A DNA stretch of 28,929 bases, from positions 448,794-477,722 of the forward strand of contig NW_019091499.1 in the NCBI RefSeq assembly GCF_001949145.1. Reading direction: 5' to 3'. The stretch comes from Acanthaster planci. Lineage: Eukaryota > Echinodermata > Asteroidea > Valvatida > Acanthasteridae. A program made the translations under genes and the position numbers. Under the pieces are notes generated by a model. The model saw only the letters and a list, made by a program, of their open reading frames with translations. It had not been told where the DNA came from and did not search any database. Shown piece after piece: positions 21,322-28,929 of this stretch (position 1 is its first letter; each line of letters begins with the position of its first letter).

Positions 21322-21388
21322 CTTTGCGTTTACAAACATGTAACTGTTTTTGCGTGCACAAGCTGCGAAACTTCGACGGAAGTTCATC
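21322..21388 (-). CDS. Possible unit II exon 3 (weak)
   Basis: A candidate 67-base exon entering in phase 0 after GATATGGGAG and encoding 22 residues that include LCTQKQLHVCKRK. It leaves in phase 1 at AAAG|GTAAAA. Phase 0 entry matches the phase 0 exit of the candidate at 22391-22345, and phase 1 exit matches the cluster rule. The acceptor has a purine-rich interruption just before the AG, so support is weak. Confidence 0.18.
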
Positions 21389-22344
21389 CTCCCATATCGA
21401 GGTTGTTAAAATCAAATAAAAACCTGAGATGGAAAATTCGGAAATCCTCTTGTAATACACCTACTCGAAGCTCATAGCCGAACAAGTAGATCAACCTCAG
21501 CTCGGGGCGCGCGGTAACAACGGTATCCATTGGTAGCAGCACTTTTCAACCTCGTTACACTGCATCTACAACTTTCTGTCAGTTACCGTCCCTGCGTAGT
21601 TTCTAATAAACCTCTGTTCTGCACAAATATTGAAACGTCTCCTGGTTGGCCTTCGTGATCGTGGATGATTTAATCTGTAAAATGTTTCTGCCAACGGAGA
21701 AAAAGCAGGGCTTGCTGCATTGAGCCTTTATGGGCCTCGAGCTGGATCAAGAGGGCACAATTTTCTTAGCGACAAGGGCTCCTTTGGTCGGAACTGAAGT
21801 TCGCCGGTTCACGAACGACTATGAAATGCACGCGTGACAGTCGCATCGCTACCAACGAAATGAACACTCCCAACCTACAGGGCCCTTTTTAACCGACGGA
21901 GGGGTGCTTCTGCTCGAGGTGGACAGTTTCCAAAAGTAAACATACGAAACGAAAAAACAGCGGCATCGCAGACGGGACCCTTCTGGCACCATCAATATGG
22001 AAACCAATGTTCCTTCGTGAAACGCCGAGAGTCGATAAAATTCCCTGGGCCAATGCTATTTTTCTAAACGTGCGCACCATACACCCGCCAAAAGCCAAAA
22101 AGCAGAGCGCAAACTGGACCCCTGTAATACAGTGGAAAATCCTTATCGCTGCGAAATGGCAAACAGCGATAGTATACACAGTACAATAATGCCACGACAA
22201 CGCCATATTCCAGTCCTAGATTTAAAGAAGTGTTCTTCATTCATGGTGCTTGCATGTGATTAAGTTGGATCTGATAGGCCTATTGTTATGAAAACTGGCT
22301 TTAGAATGCAGACAAAAGACAACAGCTAAGAATCGGGTATATAC

Positions 22345-22391
22345 CTCAACCGTGGGGTTGAAGGGAATTCGCAATGGTCCACATCCTTCCT
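22345..22391 (-). CDS. Possible unit II exon 2 (weak)
   Basis: A candidate 47-base exon entering in phase 1 after TTTTTCAAAAG and reading EGCGPLRIPFNPTVE after the split codon. It leaves in phase 0 at GAG|GTATAT, a poor donor. The IPxxP stretch loosely recalls IPIEPNEKV in the unit III exon at 18087-17914. The reading frame also stays open through the donor to a stop at about 22239. It is listed because the phase fits the unit II leader; it may be chance. Confidence 0.18.
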
Positions 22392-22867
22392 CTTTTGAAA
22401 AATAAGTGCCAAGGTGTCAAACACAACGAATAATATGGGGGGCCTACGACGTCAAAGATGTCGGTCGGGGTAAAGAACGAGGTGAACTTGCCAGTGTTTG
22501 TTTTGTTTGATTGTTTGTTTTGCTTTGTGCGCTTGATTCTTTCCTATTTGAATTACCCCCAAAAGCGTGCGTATCTAATAAAAAAGAATAAACAAAGCAC
22601 TCGCTGTGTTAAACAATTACACCATACTGAATACTAAGAGTTCCAAAGAGTTAAGCTTGCCATCTTGTAGATTTTCGATTGTGAAGATTAAAGCGGTCCA
22701 GCAGTTCTCTCGAAAGTTAAGCATTGTACATACTGTTGATTAAGACGATAAAAGTTTGTTCTTTGTAATCTTTCAAAATTCAAAAATGTAAAAGTCGGAT
22801 CGCCGTAGGCTTAACAACCTTCATGGGGAAATGGTTCCACAAAGTGTGGCAAAATGATTCAACTCAC

Positions 22868-22967
22868 CAGTCTGGGCAGCTTTTGTCGGCAGCACAGAGC
22901 CGAGAAACAGCGAGAAAAGCACACATGCCACTAAAATATGTAATACTGTCTCTTTGAACGAAATCAT
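22868..22967 (-). CDS. Unit II exon 1: signal-peptide exon (partial gene)
   Basis: The exon encodes 33 residues plus one base. Residues 10-27 are strongly hydrophobic (LHILVACVLFSLFLGSVLP) and are followed by TKAAQT, giving a good signal peptide with likely cleavage after the Ala pair. The donor is CTG|GTGAGTT in phase 1, matching the leaders of units I, III and V. A TATA box stands about 65 bases upstream of the start codon. Downstream exons are uncertain: two short open segments at 22391-22345 and 21388-21322 have compatible phases but weak splice sites, so the mature protein is unknown. It may be a separate gene or an alternative first exon feeding the exons of unit III. Confidence 0.6.
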
Positions 22968-23028
22968 AGCGGCTGATTGAGTGTATATTTCGAACTCAAG
23001 AAATTTACAACTGATTACTCTCGTCTAC

Positions 23029-23034
23029 TTTATA
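23029..23034 (-). promoter_or_regulatory. TATA box of unit II
   Basis: TATAAA on the minus strand in the context GTAGTATAAAGTAG. A start about 30 bases downstream falls near 23003, giving a 5' UTR of about 35 bases before the start codon at 22967. Confidence 0.45.
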
Positions 23035-23119
23035 CTACAGTTCGTGGAGATGGGCTAGTCAGTGGCTTTCCAGGCCGGAAATACGTCTAAGAATATCGCG
23101 CTGTGTTTGTGTTTCCCCC

Positions 23120-23193
23120 TTACAAATGCTGCGCCTTAATGTTACACCACAGGAAACCGTTATCCGGTGCGTTCAGGAAGAGAGGATCATAGG
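23120..23193 (-). CDS. Possible terminal exon for unit I (weak)
   Basis: After the acceptor CTCACTGTCCACACAG a phase 1 frame reads YDPLFLNAPDNGFLWCNIKA, then QHL and TAA. The DP, NG and FLWC pattern loosely resembles DPNQYLCGLKDGHFDWYC of unit III exon 3, but only one Cys is kept. If joined to unit I it would give Ala at the junction. There is no AATAAA before the unit II promoter, so this could be a decayed module copy or chance. Confidence 0.15.
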
Positions 23194-23384
23194 CTGTGTG
23201 GACAGTGAGCCCGATATTACAAACAGGTCATTGGAGGTGAACTCTATAGCAAGCCACAAAAATGGAAGAAAAATAAATCAGAAAAATAAATGCATAACGC
23301 GGAACGGTCATAATTGCTTTAATATGTCTGAACGTGAGCGGCCCCTGCGGCATTTAAGATTAAGAAGTTTAAGTGTAGTCTAGA

Positions 23385-23433
23385 AGTCTCAAATCATCAG
23401 TGGACCAAACCAAGCATAGTCTGATTTGAGACT
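23385..23433. repeat. Perfect 12-bp inverted repeat, 25-base loop
   Basis: AGTCTCAAATCA at 23385-23396 and its exact reverse complement at 23422-23433. It lies between units I and II. Confidence 0.75.
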
Positions 23434-23768
23434 GCGCTGACAGACATGCCCCACGACACCTATTGATTACATGCATGGTACAGAACACAGATGGTTTCTG
23501 TTTAAAAATTAGGAATCTTCAAGGAGCTTCAACATTATCCGTAACGCAACCGTGGACGGTGCCGAGTGACAGCTTGCGACAGCCGACGGGACGGCGATTT
23601 TGAAGGCAAACAGGAGAGATTGATGATGGTAGAAAAAATTTGGACAAAAAACGTGAACAACAAAATTTGGGCGAAGAACAATATGTTCAACAATCTCAAC
23701 CAGTTTTTGAAATCTCCGTTTGAAAGTGCACGCAACAATATTCGCAACGCTTGTCCGAAACGGGCTTC

Positions 23769-23854
23769 CAGAGCTACGGCTAGGTCTATTGTCTGCGTGT
23801 CTCCACGTACTTTAAATGGAGTGAAGACCTAGACCTAGCTCTAGACAACAGATT
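23769..23854. repeat. Imperfect inverted repeat with CTAGGTCT arms
   Basis: AGAGCTACGGCTAGGTCT near the left edge pairs with AGACCTAGACCTAGCTCT near the right edge at about 14 of 18 positions. It is a small foldback, possibly a decayed element. Confidence 0.5.
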
Positions 23855-24330
23855 TGGATACAGCCTCCCGAAAACATGCATAGGCCTACGTGGGACGCGT
23901 TTTGGACACGATGTCCTATCCAGTCTTATGGAGATAAATGAGGTCGACAGATTTTGGGCGTTGTGATTGGTCAACGTGTTGCAAAATCTTGGAAACGCAT
24001 TATTGTGAAACTCCCGTCGTAGGGCACAAGTTTGGAAATTTAAAGGAACACCAAAGCACAAATCGATCTGGGAAATTAACCAACAATTCTTACCTGTTAA
24101 TATACGTTGGGTACACTGTTGACTTGTGCTACACTATAGTCCCATATTCAGCGAAAAGAGCAGAACAACAGTATATACGCAAGTATATACACGCGTATGA
24201 CACGACGCACGCATGCATGCATGTGTGGCCTTTGCGTACACGCAGAACACCTGCAAGAACCCGCTTGTAACCACCTGACTTTCTTTTGCCGATTGGGGGT
24301 GCATTTCAGCTCGGGGCGAATTCTGCGGGG

Positions 24331-24360
24331 CATTGATCTCCATTATAGTGGAGATCAATG
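24331..24360. repeat. Perfect 12-bp hairpin
   Basis: CATTGATCTCCA at 24331-24342 and its exact reverse complement at 24349-24360, loop TTATAG. G runs lie immediately outside both arms. Confidence 0.8.
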
Positions 24361-25801
24361 GGGGCCACCCTGTTTGCACGCAGGTGGTACGCGCGCGTTA
24401 CACTCCTATCCGACCAAAAGGGTGTCGTCACTGGTCAAAGTGCGCGCGCGCGCTCAAAAGTTAAGATATGCGTGAGTAACGGTGCGATGGCCCCGTAGGA
24501 ATGGTGCCTCCTCGGATGACAGTACTGGCGGCCGTTGAAGACTGCGTGTACCTGTTATACAAAATCACAGGCCACTGACGGGTATTCAAAGTAGCTAGCT
24601 TGATCTCCTACTAACAACTGATATAATGCTTCGTTCGGTACCTCGAGCAAGGGCGCGGATCAAAAAACATTTTTGGGGGGAGGGGAGATTTTTTTTGGAA
24701 GGGAAGAGGCAGAAATATTGCAGTTAGACTTTTTAGGTGCCCTTATAAATGCATTTCTGTGGTTAAGGCTGCGTTTGGGTGCTTTTTACACGTTTTGGGA
24801 AGGAAGAAAAAGAAAATAGACCAATCGTTTTTCTCCTACTATCCCCCATGTTTTGCCCCTTTTCGGGGGGGGCGAGGCTGTCCCCGTTGCCCCTGGATTC
24901 TCCTCGACCTTTATCATGTTTATCATTCAGTAGGTCATAATGTGTTCAGATTTGTCCCTGGCAGATCAAAAAATGATCACATCTGCATAAAATTATCGTA
25001 GTAACGGCCCTATCCTTGGAATTGAGCAAGGGCCAGCGCATAACCGACAGTAAAAAGGATCGACTATCACAAACTGAGACACTTAAAAGTCCACTGGAGT
25101 GACGGAAGACAGGTGTAGATTCAGGGGGTTTTAAAGGTGGTGTTTCCCCCCCCCCCCGCTCTGAGACCCAAAAAACTAAAAGTAGGGGAAATAATGACAC
25201 AATAACCAAAGTAAGTGCATCGATAACTTTGTAAACAATGTATGCCGTGGAGTTTCATCGTCATTTCTGCTTGTCCGCAAAAATGATACATTAATAAAAT
25301 CTCCGGTCTGACACCCCCCTCAAAATTCCTTGATCCACCCCAGGAAAATATAGAGTACCATCTCGTGGAAAAGTAAATCCCAACGGTTGGCAGACCGGAA
25401 GAATGAGTGGTTTTAAGGTCGGTAGAAAAAATGAAACCGTGCCGACTGCCGACTTTCTAATTACATCCCTGTATCACGGTCATGGACGCGATCATAGCAA
25501 TTCCTGGAGTAGCAAGCAGTGGCGTAGTATTAGACAAAGAGTGTAAGACAGGAAAGGGGAGAAAGGGTGTGAAAAAAAATCACCACTCTGGTTGAATATA
25601 CCTCGATAGTGCTGGTTACCTTATTAACGAGTAATATAAAGAGCTATGTTGTTGGTCATCCATAAAGAAGGAGATTGTTTTGCTCTGTCTTGTTTTCGTT
25701 CGTGTTTTTCTTTCCAACAAAATAATGGTTGCTCACAATCTGCAAAATACAAGGACTAGAAGTCGCCATTCAACAATTATTATACGAGTAACTATACTTA
25801 C

Positions 25802-26156
25802 CGACTTCCCTCCTTGGATGATCTTGCGAATTCCCAGTCATTTCAAGGGTATCTGACAGCTCATCGGACAAGTTTTCACCATTCGTAGGAGCACCGTCCC
25901 CTGTAAGTTCCCCAGGCCTAGGTGAATCTAAACCAGCACCAGGTGTCTTGCCCGTGAGGTCCTCATCTGATGAGTCCTCACCAAGGCCTGCCGGGGCCAG
26001 AGCCTCTGTTGAGTCCTCTCCATCGCCGACAGGGACATTTTGTACCACGAGATCATCATTTGCAGGTACAAGTTCACCTATCATCTCGGCCGAGTCATCT
26101 CCCCGGCTTACTGCGACGAACGCAAGTACCGGGAGCCAAGTCAAGAGAAGCCTCAT
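25802..26156 (-). CDS. Unit I exon 1: signal peptide plus acidic secreted segment (partial gene)
   Basis: The exon encodes 118 residues and ends after the first base of a codon. The start at 26156 has a good Kozak context (CCACCATGA). Residues 1-19 (MRLLLTWLPVLAFVAVSRG) form a typical signal peptide, and cleavage near residue 18-19 is likely. Residues 19-118 are Asp/Glu/Gly/Ser/Pro-rich, have no Cys, and suggest a disordered acidic extracellular segment. The exon ends at a near-perfect donor, CG|GTAAGTATAG, in phase 1, the same phase as the other signal exons in the cluster. In-frame upstream ATGs at 26228 and 26192 would bury the signal peptide, so I did not use them. I found no convincing downstream exon for this unit before unit II begins; a weak candidate is listed at 23193-23120. 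I do not recognise the family. Secretion is inferred from the leader. Confidence 0.65.
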
Positions 26157-26286
26157 GGTGGATCTGACCGTTTTGGGCAAAGCTTCTGCCATATCCTCGA
26201 ACCGCGCGTCGAAACGATATAGCCACAAAGTATCTCAGTGTCTCATTTCTGGCTCGGATGTTTGTCCGAAAAGAGTAATTTCCGTT

Positions 26287-26319
26287 CAGATGATCAATCA
26301 CTCGGTGATTGATCATCTG
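26287..26319. repeat. Perfect 15-bp hairpin in the predicted 5' UTR of unit I
   Basis: Arms 26287-26301 and 26305-26319 are exact reverse complements (CAGATGATCAATCAC and its complement) around a 3-base loop, TCG. It lies about 40-80 bases downstream of the TATA box, so it could be a transcribed stem-loop or a palindromic protein-binding site. The arms also contain the smaller palindrome TGATCA. Confidence 0.85.
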
Positions 26320-26360
26320 GAAAATGCATCGCTGGTTGAAGTTACATCCGGTATCAACAG

Positions 26361-26366
26361 TTTATA
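26361..26366 (-). promoter_or_regulatory. TATA box of unit I
   Basis: TATAAA on the minus strand in the context CTTTATAAACTG, about 205 bases upstream of the unit I start codon. A start site about 30 bases downstream (near 26335) would give a 5' UTR of roughly 180 bases that includes the hairpin at 26287-26319. This is a motif match with good spacing only. Confidence 0.4.
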
Positions 26367-26399
26367 AAGACTGTGGCCACCGGCTCTTCATCATGTCAT

Positions 26400-28395
26400 G
26401 TCATTTATAAATATACTCATAGCTTCATAATAAACGCGATGAACGAAATGAAAAAGGAAAGGAAGCATTCTGACGGATGGGCAATATTTTGTTGAATTCT
26501 GCCCTACTTCTCTAAACCTGATCGCACTTGATATTATTATGATTGTATTTTTTGTCAACCGTATAAGGGGATTTTTTTTTACTAGGCCTCTTACTGCTGG
26601 GAATCTGTACCTCTCAGATCTGGGCATTGCGCATAACCACGTCATTAAAATAAATTTTGGTTAAACTTAAGACACACCAATGCCGTAAACATCAAAGCAT
26701 GTGCTTCTCGCTTTTTGCACTAACCGTTCATTTCAAGGGCGTCTTGAAGGGGGCGGGGCGTAGGCTCAGAAAAGTGGGGGAGAAAACAGAACTGACAAAA
26801 AAATGGGGAAACTAAAATAGACATAGAAATAAAAAGAAAGGGGAAGAGAAATGGGATAAAAATCACAATTATTCTGTTTGAAAAACATGGAATAGAAACT
26901 TCCACTGTTGACTGCAGTGTCCCCTTCATTCTGCTCCTCACCTTTTTGGTGACGTCCATTCACACCAACCTCCTGTCAGTGACAAACTTGAGATTTTCGG
27001 CACCCTCCTTCGACACCCCACAATTTTGAATATTAAGAACGAGAGTCCTAATTTAGAAAACGTGTGCAAAGTCGACTGCATTTAAACTCATTGAGAGGCT
27101 TCCGGATTGGAAAAAATATCATCTGTAACGCTTGGCTAGAGAACGTACCGGGGACAGATTCCTGTGTGGCTGTAGAAAAAGACACTCTGAAGTCCCCAAT
27201 AATCATTGATTTTTCGATTCAGTACTGGCAGCAGAACAGTTTTCAAGGGGGGGGGTGCAGATGAGACATCAGGCTTCAGCCATTCTTAGGGAGATCCATT
27301 AAGCATCATCCAATTATAGGACCTGCAAAAAGTGGGGGGGGGGGCAACCTGAGTGCTTCCGCCAGTGCCTCTCAGTTTGTCTTCCACTCACTGATGTGAT
27401 GTTGCTTTGTTGCGAATGAACATCAGAGTCATCCTCTAGGTTGGGTCAATTGATTCACCTTCAAGAAACGCTCTTTATTATTTGCCTTGGAGTTTTCGTC
27501 CGGAAACTGGTGTCGCACGATAGGCTCTTGTGCACGTTCAGGCCTACTTGGGATCAAAATAATACATTGCTTGCAGTCTTGTTGCTGAGTACTTTTGGAG
27601 TACAAATTTTCTACTGACCTGTTTGGGGTGAACAAATCTTAAAAACGTGTTCAACTGTTAGATGGTAAATACACAAAAATCAAAGACTGTAAAAGACTAT
27701 TGTACCACGATGTGGTAAAAAGCACTCGGCTGAGTACTTTTCTCATGAAAACTATTGTCTGAACTCTTTAACTTATTTTGTAATCTTATATCTTGTGCAT
27801 ACATTACTCAGTGTTCCAGCTTCGTTCACATTTTAACCAGTTCAATGTCACTATTAGCTTTGGTACTAAAAAAAAGTACTTCTTGCAGTAGGGTAAGGAA
27901 GAACGAGTACCCACAATAAACAAGTTGAACAAGTTTCAATGTAATGAGAGCCGAATAATTAAGACAAGGTTCAAGAGGGGAAACACCAGTTATGCCGCTT
28001 GAAGAGCCTCATTAAATTTCGTGTCAGTAGTTGTAAAACTCCAGTGCTGTCTACCGTTGTAATTAATCTAATGTTCAAGCAAAGTGTCAACTTGATGCAA
28101 GTACAGCTGGGCAAATTATCTACTTTATGAAGTTGGTAAATTCTTTCAGGAGATTGTCCAATTTTTTTTCGAGAGGGTTGAGACCGTTATTCTGGTGGGG
28201 GTTTAGTTGTCGCTCCCCTGAAATCATTCAATCGGTTTATTTCGTCTCAGACTCTCACGTGGTTACTTTTTATAAAGTCTTGCAGCCTTTAGACGTGGGC
28301 AACTATAAAAAAGAAAAGAAATGGCAAGAGAGTTGACCCCCTTTGTATCGGTTGCTGCGGTAACATTTGAGTTTCAGTGTTGTAGTCGGCCCAAT
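26400..28395. other. Intergenic stretch upstream of unit I
   Basis: AT-rich, with G runs at 27246-27254 and 27333-27343. A minus-strand GTGAGGAG donor at about 26943 lacks a convincing exon. AGGCCTACTT occurs near 27541. No gene is supported. Confidence 0.5.
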
Positions 28396-28560
28396 CACAA
28401 GACCAGACACAAGACCATGCACAAGACCAGACACAAGATCATCACGGTAACACTGTGAACAATGACAAAGGAATTTTTTTTTTCTTTTTTGATTCAGTTG
28501 GATAGCTTCTGACTTGAATTTAGACTGGAGGTCTTGTGTTGGTCTTGTGAAGGTCTTAAG
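28396..28560. repeat. Tandem and inverted ACAAGACC repeats
   Basis: Four tandem copies of a roughly 11-12 base unit (CACAAGACCAGA, CACAAGACCATG, CACAAGACCAGA, CACAAGATC) at 28396-28440 are matched by inverted copies (GGTCTTGTGTTGGTCTTGTG and AGGTCTT) at 28529-28556. The two blocks could pair as a long stem around an approximately 90-base loop that includes a T-rich run. Confidence 0.65.
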
Positions 28561-28929
28561 TGGTCTCGACTTTGAGTTTTAGTGAATTACCACACACAAA
28601 ATAAGCATGAGTAGGACTAGGCAGTCGGTTCGCGCGCCTCCTCCTATTCTTGAGCTTGAAAGTAAATTGCGCCCCCAAGAGGTGGTGACTCCGCAAATTG
28701 GCGGTAAGCGCTAACTTCGGCTTATCTTCGGCTTCGTGTCCTTTATCAGGCCTACTTAACGTTGTAACTATTAATAATAGACTTGTATTTCACAATAATC
28801 TTGGTAAGTTAGAAATGGTAGCATTAAGCCCTCAGTGTCTTGTATATTCTTAATGTCAAGCATGCAGAAGGAGACAAGGCCATGGCCGGCTGTATGAAGC
28901 CCTTGGCCTTTGCTCTATGTTAGACAGAC

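Larger units (their letters stand above)
23435..25801. other. Stretch between the unit I exon and unit II
   Basis: Repeat-rich sequence with homopolymer C and G runs (24665-24690, 25147-25158), CG/GC alternation near 24441-24453, and an AGTGGCGTAGTATTAGAC segment near 25518 that looks like dispersed repeat. Donor-like GTAAGAATT at about 24094 has no open exon. No unit I exon is convincing here. Confidence 0.45.

Noticed and set aside
21525-21640. Possible LTR end with a TGGTAGCAG primer-site-like word and a nearby AATAAA
   Set aside because: The order of the motifs does not fit an LTR (AATAAA lies on the wrong side), and no second LTR or reverse transcriptase is visible.
24946-25209. Minus-strand ORF with a hydrophobic, signal-like start
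   Set aside because: The following translation runs through a poly-C tract and dispersed repeat, with no donor site or conserved module.

Overview
The window looks like nuclear DNA of an intron-rich, AT-leaning animal. There are no operons or ribosome binding sites and no long uninterrupted ORFs. Short exons are bounded by GT/AG sites with polypyrimidine tracts, and there is much diverged repeat DNA. The word AGGCCTA(C) recurs in noncoding DNA; from general knowledge this suggests a marine invertebrate, perhaps an echinoderm or hemichordate. That placement is an inference of low confidence. Two isolated N bases (11141, 12181) mark a draft assembly.

All the convincing coding sequence lies on the minus strand and forms a head-to-tail cluster of related secreted or membrane proteins, read from high to low coordinates. 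Unit I is a signal-peptide plus acidic exon (26156-25802). Unit II is a signal-peptide exon (22967-22868). Unit III is a complete-looking four-exon gene (20360-20297, 18087-17914, 17287-17165, 16862-15970) encoding about 417 residues. Unit IV has four exons without a convincing signal exon (14193-14077, 13216-13148, 11140-11023, 9928-9684). Unit V is a two-exon gene (5125-5047, 4348-3591) for a 278-residue single-pass membrane protein. Almost every splice junction I could place is in phase 1, so exons could be shuffled or skipped without changing frame.

The unifying element is a small cysteine module that I do not recognise as a named domain. Its pattern is C-x10-C-x2-C-x(14-19)-C, often with NG or DG before an aromatic-rich stretch and then YCSxC. 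I see it in units III, IV and V, plus a degenerate copy in unit III that lacks the second Cys. The modules are usually followed by a Cys-Lys-Pro/Asp-Pro linker and a Pro/Thr-rich (mucin-like) or acidic low-complexity stretch. The terminal exons of units III and IV end in a second shared motif, FPPLxRxCIP...C-x-CP, resembling the C-terminal half of an EGF-like module. These proteins are probably extracellular or cell-surface; their function cannot be told from sequence.

The rest is introns and intergenic DNA with repeats. These include an approximately 1 kb tandem duplication (11143-12107 and 12183-12953) whose first copy alone carries a 189-bp inverted-repeat insertion, a foldback element with 60-bp arms (10283-10520), a GC-rich inverted-repeat element (372-514), a diverged third copy of the duplicated repeat (about 7931-8190), and several short perfect hairpins. 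One hairpin sits just downstream of the predicted unit I TATA box.
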